The position numbers and the translations under genes were made by a program. 64,000 nucleotides of DNA from positions 14,436,760 through 14,500,759 of the forward strand of contig OZ024802.1 in the NCBI GenBank assembly GCA_964017045.1, written 5' to 3'. Below are positions 34,331 to 46,800 of this stretch, piece by piece. The DNA comes from Omphiscola glabra. Lineage: Eukaryota; Mollusca; Gastropoda; Lymnaeidae. The notes beneath the pieces are model-generated. The model had not been told where the DNA came from. It did not search any database and saw only the letters and a list, made by a program, of their open reading frames with translations. How positions within the stretch are numbered: the first letter of the stretch is position 1; every line of letters starts with the position of its first letter.

Positions 34331-35345
34331 TCAAAGCACCGCTCAGGAGGTGTGCGTGGTTGGTACGTTGAACAAGTGCGAGGGATGGGGTTGACAAAAT
34401 GCATACATTTAAACACTGGCCTTGTAGGTTTTGGGGAGATTACAGACAGGCTTAAGTACAGATTAGGGAGATCATGACGTATGGCCATAGATCCCCGTGA
34501 GTCTGTTCTTTAATACATTAAACTTGCTACATCAAACCACGATAACGCTTACGGTGATGGAAGAGTTCTCGCTTGGATCGTTCGTCGTAAAACACGAGAA
34601 ACAATCTCTCCACTTAATGCTCTGCCTTGTGCATCAAATTTTAAATCAGAATGTCTGGCCATACGGTTTTCCTTGATGTATTTATTTTATTTTTATTTCC
34701 CTATTTTATTTTTATCCGCCAGGTTAAGTAGCTGCAGTGTCGTATCTGGGGCTAGTTCTACACATGGCAGGCCAATGTTTTTGTCGCATCCCCCCTTCAA
34801 GGATAAAAAAAAATTCTGCAGTGTGGTCGAAAATGCTACCCATAAATATAAAGAAAAGAAAAAGTGGCACATGGGGGTCGGACAACCCCTAAGCGCCCCC
34901 TCCCCCCTTTCCTACTCCAGTTTGAAGCAAGGGTTATATTATTGCTGAAACTGTATAATAATTTGCATTATGCGTGATGAACTATCGAACACGTTTTTTT
35001 CCATTTCAAATGTTAATTTAGTAAATTAATTTCTTAATAACGTTGTCCTCTTTAATTAGTCCATCGTGAATGATCCGGTTAATGACGGCCTTATACACCC
35101 GAGACAAATTTCCAAACAAATTTAAAGCCCAATGCTGAAGTTAAGAGGTGTTCTTAGATCGCAACGAAAGCTGGCTGCCAGAGGCGTCGATAGGACGATA
35201 ATGGTTGTGCCGTTGGGGCGTGTGGCAAGGGCAGATCGAGGGGTGGGTGTGGGGGGTATATTTTCGTGCAGTTTGACGCACGATGAAAAAAAAATTTTTT
35301 TGGCTAGTCGAAGGATAATTTCCTTAACATATAAGAGTTCTAGAG
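34331..35345. other. No confident gene
   Basis: Mixed-composition unique sequence. Opposite-strand ORFs at 35122-35413 overlap each other and run into the hAT MITE that follows. Confidence 0.45.
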
Positions 35346-35546
35346 CAGGCCTGCACAACATGCGGCCCGCGGGCCGCATGCGGCCCACCGACACCCACTT
35401 TGCGGCCCGATAAGTAAAGAAAAAAAATTCTTTAATCTTATTTGTTTTCTAAATAGTTTTCCCCCTTTCCTATTTTCTTTTGGCCTGCACAAGTTTTTTT
35501 AATAAAATATTACGGCCCGCCTTATATTTTGAATTGTGCAGGCCTG
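35346..35546. mobile_element. hAT MITE with perfect 13-bp terminal inverted repeats
   Basis: It begins CAGGCCTGCACAA and ends TTGTGCAGGCCTG. The flanking 8-mers TTCTAGAG (35338-35345) and TTTTAGAG (35547-35554) match at 7 of 8. Subterminal GCGGCCCGCGGGCCGCATG is typical of hAT elements. 201 bp, no coding capacity. Confidence 0.85.
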
Positions 35547-35829
35547 TTTTAGAGTATAAGTTGATCGTATAAGAAGTGTAATTATTGTATAAATATCTGT
35601 AATCATAACATTTCAACATTTCCACATTGTGTGACACGATAATTTTACATTTAGTTATTAATAATTTACACTTGCAGAAAGTTTAATCTGGATCAGTAAT
35701 GTCTCCCGGGCAGAATAAAGCGTTTCACATGGACGCCCCTGGAGATAATACACTTTATAATAAAATATCCCTTTAAACAACGTTCTTTAGTGTTGGGTAA
35801 ATAACTATCGCTTGGGGATTGAAGGGGAT

Positions 35830-36115
35830 TAGTGCATGGGGGTTGACGGGGAAAGAACGCATGGGAGTGCAGGGTTAAAGAGTGCATGGGAGTGCAGGGT
35901 AGAAAGGGTGCATGGGAGTGCAGGGTAGAAAGGGTGCATGGGAGTGCAGGGTTAAAGAGTGCATGGGAGTGCAGGGTAGAAAGGGTGCATGGAAGTGCAG
36001 AATGGAAAGGGTGCATGGAATTGCAGGATAGAAAGGGTGCATGGAAGTGCAGGATAGAAAGGGTTCATGGAAGTGCTGGATAGAAAGGGTGCATGGAAGA
36101 GCAATGTAAAAAGTC
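35830..36115. repeat. 26-bp minisatellite, ~11 copies
   Basis: Unit GGGTGCATGGGAGTGCAGGG plus TAGAAA, grading to GGAAGTGCAGGATAGAAA at the right. ORFs here come from the repeat. Confidence 0.9.
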
Positions 36116-37127
36116 TTTCAAGATAAAGCTGCTGCAAGTACATTGTCTATGCTAATAAAAACAACTGACACTTGGGTGTAGGCTGAGTTCTGTCCCTTTA
36201 TTCCAAGTACTTTGTCAGTTCACCTGTCAGCCACGTAATTCACTTCCTGCTTGTCTTGATTGCTGGCGCTGGTAAAAATGACATCATAATATGTCCGTTG
36301 ATTTATTGACGCCAACTCCACAAACATACACCCCGCACCCAACAACAAAAACAAAACAAAAACTACATTAAGTATCAATGTCAATTTTATTTCCTCTTGT
36401 CACCCGCCCGTCGCAATCGGATAAGCCGATTCTGTGAAACCCATTCAAATGATCGGTGTCACTTTGGGCTCGGTAATCGAGATGCTAATGTACGAATTCG
36501 ATTACTTCGCCAAGCGGGTCTGTGCCCGAGTTTGTTTATTCTGTGTTTCTACGATTTTTGGGGGAATGAGACCGATGTGAGAACAGCATCAAACAAACAA
36601 CAGAAGAGAAGGGGACGAAAGTGTTCATTAAGTACGAGCTCAACAAGGGATGGGGGAACTAACTTACTAGAGGTGGACGCAGGGGCGGTAACTCACTTAG
36701 CTTCCCGCAGATAAATTTGGACCCGTGTTGGACCACTTGAGACACGTCTGAACTCGGCGAGGAGCTGGTCAGCTGGTCACTCGCCACCTACTGGTCAAAT
36801 TTAGGGACCCTCCCTAACAGCCCCTCCCCCTACATACTACTGAAATGTACAGGCTTGGTCCGACTAAGGCACAACTCCAGTTGTATGACTCCAGAGCCAG
36901 CCCATGACGTCAGACAATGTTTCTAGCGTTGATATCTTGCTTGTCCAACAATTCAAATGTTGTTCTCAGAGTTGGGCAAGTTGTAAGGAATCCAAATAGA
37001 ATACACGTCAAGACCTAAGATCGTGTCAGCTTTAAACGTCAGAGCTGCGACCAACATTAAGCTTTGCCGTACAGATAATGGGATTCAGTTGCCAACATTG
37101 TTAAGATAGATGGAATTTTTAGTTATT
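36116..37127. other. No confident gene
   Basis: The ORF at 36397-36714 (plus, 105 residues) has ordinary composition but no recognisable domain. AATCGGATAAGCCGATT at 36416 is a local palindrome. Confidence 0.4.
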
Positions 37128-37660
37128 ATACTGCAATATGAGGACATCCCATGACACTGCAATATGAGGACATCACATGACACTGCAATATGAGGACATC
37201 ACATGACACTGCAATATGAGGACATCCCATGACACTGCAATATGAGGACATCCCATGACACTGCAAATGAGGACATCACATGACACTGCAATATGAGGAC
37301 ATCACATGACACTGCAATATGAGGACATCACATGAAGCTGCAATATGAGGACATCACATGACACTGCAATATGAGGACATCACATGACACTGCAATATGA
37401 AGACATCACATGATACTGCAATATGAAGACTTCACGTGACATTTTGTTATTGTGCTGCAACATGAAGACATCACGTGACATTTTGTTATTGTACTGCAAC
37501 ATGAAGACATCACATGACATTTTGTTATTGTACTGCAATATGAAGACGTCACGTGACATTTTGTCATCTTACTGCAACACGAAGACATCAAATGACATTT
37601 TCGTCATCTCGCTGCAGCATGAGAACATCACATGATATGTTGTCATCTAACTGCAACATA
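37128..37660. repeat. 26-bp minisatellite that switches to a 39-bp unit
   Basis: The left part has unit ACTGCAATATGAGGACATCA plus CATGAC (26 bp). From about 37425 the same unit carries an extra 13 bp (ATTTTGTTATTGT), giving 39 bp. Confidence 0.9.
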
Positions 37661-38548
37661 AAGGCATATCCTATGATAACATAGCGGCCGGTCCCCCCAA
37701 ACACACTAAAGGGTGTTTATTGCTCACATTTATCCGCCTGCTGTTTCGTCGCCTTGATTAAGCTCTCATTTCCCTTCCAGTGCTGGCCATCCAAAATGCC
37801 ATCTATCACAATATCATGTTTCTTCTCTTATGTCATCTAACACAATCTCATATTCTTCTGATTGGTCCATTGCTGTCCCTGTTTCGTTTTTATTTTTTTT
37901 TAATTTTTTTTTTACTTCCTAGCAAAGGGACATCAAATACCTGCACATCACGTGCTAAAGGGATTTAACTCCCATAAAACCAGACATGTGTGAAATCAGT
38001 TTGACAAACCTGTGTTCATCTCATGGGGTTCCGATCATCCCGGAATAACCGCCCTCGCGATCCGTTGTGGGGATTCGATTTCGGCAATTAAATTCTGACA
38101 TATCCCACTTTAAGCAATAATGGCGTAGCCGGAGTTTCTGATGCATGGGTCCGCCCTCGATTTTTTGCCACCTCTCACTCGCAAAATCTGCAATTCATAA
38201 AGAAAAAAATAAAACATGAAACGAACCCGACTATCTGCGGCTGACCGAAAGCTAGCACTTCCATAAAAGTGCAGGGGTAGCCCGTCTGCATACGGCCTTA
38301 AGCCAGTGACTGTACGTTTCTAAACCATGGATGTGTCTTAACTTTACAGACCTGTTTACCCTCAAACTCTTAAAATCGTACAATATCCTCACAAAATCTT
38401 TCAATACATTATCTTATTAGTAAAAAATAAATATACAGTATATACATTGTAGACACCTCAAAATCGTACATTGTAACCAAAATCGTAAGAGTCAACAGGT
38501 CTGACTTTAAAACTCTGATCATGTGCTACATTACAAAATTACATGACG
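37661..38548. other. No recognisable gene
   Basis: Contains a CAGTGGCGTAG-like remnant (AATGGCGTAGCCGGAGTTTC near 38120). Otherwise unique sequence. Confidence 0.45.
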
Positions 38549-38665
38549 TTCAAAGACACTCGTTGACTTAAAGACAGAAGAGATTAGCTTTTCCTTACAA
38601 ATGTACATGTTACTTAACCTGTCTCAAAGACACTCGTTGACTTAAAAACAGAAAAGATCATATTT
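38549..38665. repeat. 76-bp tandem duplication
   Basis: CAAAGACACTCGTTGACTTA occurs at 38550 and 38626, followed by AAGACAGAAGAGAT and AAAACAGAAAAGAT. Confidence 0.7.
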
Positions 38666-39039
38666 AAAATTATCTCTGTTTTTGTTTGTACGTCTTTCCA
38701 TCAACGTTATCCCTTGCGTCCGAAACATTCCACTAACGGCAATGAGCTGAATTTCAGTATATACAAGTATTGTCTCATTTTTTTCAAATTTCTGTGTATG
38801 TCACTGCAGCCTCAATTGCCGATATATAAGTTGTTGAAAGCGTCATTTATTTTCTAAATGTTAACCATAAATATTTGAAAAGATGAGACGAGTATCTTTA
38901 TAGAAATATGTTCTTTTTTATTGTTTGTTTTGTCGTTCGCTGGTGTTCTGCTTTTCAATAATGAAATAAAAAGTGTATCTATTTGTCTAGACAACTTCCC
39001 TTTTCCATGCATGCCATCGAGCAAGAGTGTCCACTCTTA

Positions 39040-39270
39040 CCATGTGGCGTCACTAGGAGGTGATCGGGGGGGGGGGGGTGCAACGGGTGACACCCTCATA
39101 GGGGGTAGGCAACACCCAGTGGAAAATAGCAAATTTGACAGAGCTCGATCGAGTGGGTTTCATATTAGTTTAAATACAAAACCAGTGTGCCACCAGAAAG
39201 GGCGAGGAAGAACATGGTGCCACCAGAGCGCCAAGTGTATTTCTCTATAAGATCAGTGGCGTAGCCTTAG
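39040..39270. mobile_element. Possible MITE remnant with GTGGCGT-type ends
   Basis: ATGTGGCGTCACTAGGAGG at 39041 and GATCAGTGGCGTAGCCTTAG at 39250, with GGGTGACACCC and GTGCCACCAG motifs between. The ends are in the same orientation, so this may be two truncated elements. Confidence 0.3.
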
Positions 39271-39389
39271 TTTGTGGTGACCGAAGCGAGTCATGATTTA
39301 GCAGCGTTCACTTCAGAAGAATATGGACGTTAACCTCGTCGTTCAATTCACTTTAAATACTGTATCTTGAAATCATGTTCGACAGAACA

Positions 39390-39541
39390 CCAAACTAATC
39401 ACACACTGACCAATCACACACTGACCAATCACACTGACTATATCACACACTGACCAATCACACTGACTAATAACACACTGACCAATCACACACTGACCAA
39501 TCACACACTGACCAATCGAACACTGACCAATCACACACTGA
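39390..39541. repeat. 15-bp minisatellite, ~10 copies
   Basis: Unit CCAATCACACACTGA with short variants. Confidence 0.85.
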
Positions 39542-40828
39542 GGTGATAGCTACGTGAAAATCCACGATGGGAAAATTGAAGAGAGAAAAATCTATGAAGG
39601 TGAAAGCGCTGGTGACCTTTGATCTGACATTCTTCAAAAAAACATTTAAGTGACATCCTTGACATGATGTGCCGAGCTCAAGGTTATGAAGATGTCTATC
39701 ATTCATGGAGGTGTTCAAGCTGTTGATCAAGAACGCTTTTTAAAATTGATTTCTGATTCATTCACTTAACGTTTGTGGTCAACACTAAGTTGTTATAAAT
39801 TAGCAACATTTTCCGGTACTTCTTGGGTAAATTTGTTTCCTTTTCTGCCTCCACACAAATATGGAATGTTTTAATTTAAAAAAAACAAAAAAACAAACAA
39901 ACTAGAAGGTCAGTGAAAAGATGACACCAAAGCGCCGGAGTAGACTGCAGTAGACCCCGTTAAAGACATGAATATGTGGTGGCTATTGAAAGGAATGTCT
40001 AAGTGACCCTCGTGAACATTTGGACACACCAGGTTAATTGATTCTGTATAAATGTGCGATCTACCACGGACATGTCCATGCTTTCGTGGTCTTTCTGATT
40101 TTGTCGATTGAAAGTAATGAGGCGAAAAAAATGTAGATATTGAAATAGTGATTGACATATCTGTATTTTTTGATGACCAGTACTGTCAAGTTTTAACCGA
40201 AAAGTTCACCGTCGAAACGAAAAGCAATGTTGCTTCATTTAAACGATGTTATCACAAATTCTGTGTTTTCTTATTGTGCGTTTTTAGTATTTCTTGTTTT
40301 AGGACAGTCTACAAACAATAATGTGAGCAATTCAGTATGATCAGCCTTAGAATGGCTCCGTGCTGGTCAGGGTGGAGCGGGATGACACAATCAGTTTACC
40401 GTACCGGATGAAGCCAGACGTAGTGACCGCCTCTGATCAAGCCGTCGAACCCCCTCAACTTAAAGCAAATGGTTATGTTTGATCTCTGTTACATTTTTTT
40501 GTCCCTACTGCATATTTAAATTCATCACGTTGTATTCATGAACACTTCATAGTTTGCCAATGTAGGAAAGAACACAACAGCAGTAGGTAAAATATTCCAG
40601 TCCGACCATGACCCTATACCCCAACCCGACTGTATGTAAATGGCTCATGGAGAGCCTGTAAGCCGTTTTGATTTCTTCTTAAAGCTAGCTACTTAATGAT
40701 GTCCTTCACTGACAATGACTTCGCAATTCATTCAAACATAACTTTAAAGTGAACGATGGATGATCCATTTATTGACGTAGATACACGTCTGATCGCCGGG
40801 GGATTAGCAGGCAAACTGACTGACAAAT
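39542..40828. other. Unique sequence bordering the satellite, no recognisable gene
   Basis: No exon with credible splice sites seen. The satellite begins abruptly after it. Confidence 0.45.
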
Positions 40829-43800
40829 CTAGAGATAAACACGTGACAACAAGAAGGACTTTGTTAACGAATTGAAACTAGAGATAAACACATGCCCACT
40901 AGAAGGACTTTGTTAACGAATTGAAACTAGAGATAAACACATGACCACTAGAAGGACTTTGTTAACGAATTGAAACTAGAGATAAACACATGACCACTAG
41001 AAGGACTTTGTTAACGAATTGAAACTAGAGATAAACACATGACCACTAGAAGGACTTTGTTAACGAATTGAAACTAGAGATAAACACATGACCACTAGAA
41101 GGACTTTGTTAACGAATTGAAACTAGAGATAAACACATGACCACTAGAAGGACTTTGTTAACGAATTGAAACTAGAGATAAACACATGACCACTAGAAGG
41201 ACTTTGTTAACGAATTGAAACTAGAGATAAACACATGACCACTAGAAGGACTTTGTTAACGAATTGAAACTAGAGATAAACACATGACCACTAGAAGGAC
41301 TTTGTTAACGAATTGAAACTAGAGATAAACACATGACCACTAGAAGGACTTTGTTAACGAATTGAAACTAGAGATAAACACATGACTACTAGAAGGACTT
41401 TGTTAACGAATTGAAACTAGAGATAAACACATGACCACTAGAAGGACTTTGTTAACGAATTGAAACTAGAGATAAACACATGACCACTAGAAGGACTTTG
41501 TTAACGAATTGAAACTAGAGATAAACACATGACCACTAGAAGGACTTTGTTAACGAATTGAAACTAGAGATAAACACATGACCACTAGAAGGACTTTGTT
41601 AACGAATTGAAACTAGAGATAAACACATGACCACTAGAAGGACTTTGTTAACGAATTGAAACTAGAGATAAACACATGACCACTAGAAGGACTTTGTTAA
41701 CGAATTGAAACTAGAGATAAACACATGACTACTAGAAGGACTTTGTTAACGAATTGAAACTAGAGATAAACACATGCCCACTAGAAGGACTTTGTTAACG
41801 AATTGAAACTAGAGATAAACACATGACCACTAGAAGGACTTTGTTAACGAATTGAAACTAGAGATAAACACATGACTACTAGAAGGACTTTGTTAACGAA
41901 TTGAAACTAGAGATAAACACATGACTACTAGAAGGACTTTGTTAACGAATTGAAACTAGAGATAAACACATGACTACTAGAAGGACTTTGTTAACGAATT
42001 GAAACTAGAGATAAACACATGACCACTAGAAGGACTTTGTTAACGAATTGAAACTAGAGATAAACACATGACCACTAGAAGGACTTTGTTAACGAATTGA
42101 AACTAGAGATAAACACATGACCACTAGAAGGACTTTGTTAACGAATTGAAACTAAAGATAAACACATGACCACTAGAAGGACTTTGTTAACGAATTGAAA
42201 CTAGAGATAAACACATGACCACTAGAAGGACTTTGTTAACGAATTGAAACTAGAGATAAACACATGACCACTAGAAGGACTTTGTTAACGAATTGAAACT
42301 AGAGATAAACACATGACCACTAGAAGGACTTTGTTAACGAATTGAAACTAGAGATAAACACATGACCACTAGAAGGACTTTGTTAACGAATTGAAACTAG
42401 AGATAAACACATGACCACTAGAAGGACTTTGTTAACGAATTGAAACTAGAGATAAACACATGACCACTAGAAGGACTTTGTTAACGAATTGAAACTAGAG
42501 ATAAACACATGACCACTAGAAGGACTTTGTTAACGAATTGAAACTAGAGATAAACACATGACCACTAGAAGGACTTTGTTAACGAATTGAAACTAGAGAT
42601 AAACACATGACCACTAGAAGGACTTTGTTAACGAATTGAAACTAGAGATAAACACATGACCACTAGAAGGACTTTGTTAAACGAATTGAAACTAGAGATA
42701 AACACATGACCACTAGAAGGACTTTGTTAACGAATTGAAACTAGAGATAAACACATGACCACTAGAAGGACTTTGTTAACGAATTGAAACTAGAGATAAA
42801 CACATGACCACTAGAAGGACTTTGTTAACGAATTGAAACTAGAGATAAACACATGACCACTAGAAGGACTTTGTTAACGAATTGAAACTAGAGATAAACA
42901 CATGACCACTAGAAGGACTTTGTTAACGAATTGAAACTAGAGATAAACACATGACCACTAGAAGGACTTTGTTAACGAATTGAAACTAGAGATAAACACA
43001 TGACCACTAGAAGGACTTTGTTAACGAATTGAAACTAGAGATAAACACATGACCACTAGAAGGACTTTGTTAACGAATTGAAACTAGAGATAAACACATG
43101 ACCACTAGAAGGACTTTGTTAACGAATTGAAACTAGAGATAAACACATGACCACTAGAAGGACTTTGTTAACGAATTGAAACTAGAGATAAACACATGAC
43201 CACTAGAAGGACTTTGTTAACGAATTGAAACTAGAGATAAACACATGACCACTAGAAGGACTTTGTTAAACGAATTGAAACTAGAGATAAACACATGACC
43301 ACTAGAAGGACTTTGTTAACGAATTGAAACTAGAGATAAACACATGACCACTAGAAGGACTTTGTTAACGAATTGAAACTAGAGATAAACACATGACCAC
43401 TAGAAGGACTTTGTTAACGAATTGAAACTAGAGATAAACACATGACCACTAGAAGGACTTTGTTAACGAATTGAAACTAGAGATAAACACATGACCACTA
43501 GAAGGACTTTGTTAACGAATTGAAACTAGAGATAAACACATGACCACTAGAAGGACTTTGTTAACGAATTGAAACTAGAGATAAACACATGACCACTAGA
43601 AGGACTTTGTTAACGAATTGAAACTAGAGATAAACACATGACCACTAGAAGGACTTTGTTAACGAATTGAAACTAGAGATAAACACATGACCACTAGAAG
43701 GACTTTGTTAACGAATTGAAACTAGAGATAAACACATGCCCACTAGAAGGACTTTGTTAACGAATTGAAACTAGAGATAAACACATGCCCACTAGAAGGA

Positions 43801-46800
43801 CTTTGTTAACGAATTGAAACTAGAGATAAACACATGACCACTAGAAGGACTTTGTTAACGAATTGAAACTAGAGATAAACACATGACCACTAGAAGGACT
43901 TTGTTAACGAATTGAAACTAGAGATAAACACATGACCACTAGAAGGACTTTGTTAACGAATTGAAACTAGAGATAAACACATGACCACTAGAAGGACTTT
44001 GTTAACGAATTGAAACTAGAGATAAACACATGACCACTAGAAGGACTTTGTTAACGAATTGAAACTAGAGATAAACACATGACCACTAGAAGGACTTTGT
44101 TAACGAATTGAAACTAGAGATAAACACATGACCACTAGAAGGACTTTGTTAACGAATTGAAACTAGAGATAAACACATGACCACTAGAAGGACTTTTTAA
44201 CGAATTGAAACTAGAAATAAACACATGACTACTTGAAGGACTTTGTTAACGAATTGAAACTAGAGATAAACACATGACCACTAGAAGGACTTTGTTAACG
44301 AATTGAAACTAGAGATAAACACATGACCACTAGAAGGACTTTGTTAACGAATTGAAACTAGAGATAAACACATGCCCACTAGAAGGACTTTGTTAACGAA
44401 TTGAAACTAGAGATAAACACATGACCACTAGAAGGACTTTGTTAACGAATTGAAACTAGAGATAAACACATGCCCACTAGAAGGACTTTGTTAACGAATT
44501 GAAACTAGAGATAAACACATGACCACTAGAAGGACTTTGTTAACGAATTGAAACTAGAGATAAACACATGACCACTAGAAGGACTTTGTTAACGAATTGA
44601 AACTAGAGATAAACACATGACCACTAGAAGGACTTTGTTAACGAATTGAAACTAGAGATAAACACATGACCACTAGAAGGACTTTGTTAACGAATTGAAA
44701 CTAGAGATAAACACATGACCACTAGAAGGACTTTGTTAACGAATTGAAACTAGAGATAAACACATGCCCACTAGAAGGACTTTGTTAACGAATTGAAACT
44801 AGAGATAAACACATGCCCACTAGAAGGACTTTGTTAACGAATTGAAACTAGAGATAAACACATGACCACTAGAAGGACTTTGTTAACGAATTGAAACTAG
44901 AGATAAACACATGACCACTAGAAGGACTTTGTTAACGAATTGAAACTAGAGATAAACACATGACCACTAGAAGGACTTTGTTAACGAATTGAAACTAGAG
45001 ATAAACACATGACCACTAGAAGGACTTTGTTAACGAATTGAAACTAGAGATAAACACATGACCACTAGAAGGACTTTGTTAACGAATTGAAACTAGAGAT
45101 AAACACATGACCACTAGAAGGACTTTGTTAACGAATTGAAACTAGAGATAAACACATGACCACTAGAAGGACTTTGTTAACGAATTGAAACTAGAGATAA
45201 ACACATGACCACTAGAAGGACTTTGTTAACGAATTGAAACTAGAGATAAACACATGACCACTAGAAGGACTTTGTTAACGAATTGAAACTAGAGATAAAC
45301 ACATGACCACTAGAAGGACTTTGTTAACGAATTGAAACTAGAGATAAACACATGACCACTAGAAGGACTTTGTTAACGAATTGAAACTAGAGATAAACAC
45401 ATGACCACTAGAAGGACTTTGTTAACGAATTGAAACTAGAGATAAACACATGACCACTAGAAGGACTTTGTTAACGAATTGAAACTAGAGATAAACACAT
45501 GACCACTAGAAGGACTTTGTTAACGAATTGAAACTAGAGATAAACACATGACCACTAGAAGGACTTTGTTAACGAATTGAAACTAGAGATAAACACATGA
45601 CCACTAGAAGGACTTTGTTAACGAATTGAAACTAGAGATAAACACATGACCACTAGAAGGACTTTGTTAACGAATTGAAACTAGAGATAAACACATGACC
45701 ACTAGAAGGACTTTGTTAACGAATTGAAACTAGAGATAAACACATGACCACTAGAAGGACTTTGTTAACGAATTGAAACTAGAGATAAACACATGACCAC
45801 TAGAAGGACTTTGTTAACGAATTGAAACTAGAGATAAACACATGACCACTAGAAGGACTTTGTTAACGAATTGAAACTAGAGATAAACACATGACCACTT
45901 GAATGACTTTGTTAACGAATTGAAACTAGAGATAAACACATGACCACTTGAAGGACTTTGTTAACGAATTGAAACTAGAGATAAACACATGACCACTTGA
46001 AGGACTTTGTTAACGAATTGAAACTAGAGATAAACACATGACCACTTGAAGGACTTTGTTAACGAATTGAAACTAGAGATAAACACATGACCACTAGAAG
46101 GACTTTGTTAACGAATTGAAACTAGAGATAAACACGTGACCACTAGAAGGACTTTGTTAACGAATTGAAACTAGAGATAAACACATGACCACTAGAAGGA
46201 CTTTGTTAACGAATTGAAACTAGAGATAAACACATGACCACTAGAAGGACTTTGTTAACGAATTGAAACTAGAGATAAACACATGACCACTAGAAGGACT
46301 TTGTTAACGAATTGAAACTAGAGATAAACACATGACCACTAGAAGGACTTTGTTAACGAATTGAAACTAGAGATAAACACATGACCACTAGAAGGACTTT
46401 GTTAACGAATTGAAACTAGAGATAAACACATGACCACTAGAAGGACTTTGTTAACGAATTGAAACTAGAGATAAACACATGACCACTAGAAGGACTTTGT
46501 TAACGAATTGAAACTAGAGATAAACACATGACCACTTGAAGGACTTTGTTAACGAATTGAAACTAGAGATAAACACATGACCACTAGAAGGACTTTGTTA
46601 ACGAATTGAAACTAGAGATAAACACGTGACCACTAGAAGGACTTTGTTAACGAATTGAAACTAGAGATAAACACGTGACCACTAAAAGGACTTTGTTAAC
46701 GAATTGAAACTAGAGATAAACACATGACCACTAGAAGGACTTTGTTAACGAATTGAAACTAGAGATAAACACATGACCACTAGAAGGACTTTGTTAACGA

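Noticed and set aside
36397..36714. 105-residue plus-strand ORF as a gene
   Set aside because: No recognisable domain, no splice signals and ordinary chance length for a GC-richer patch.
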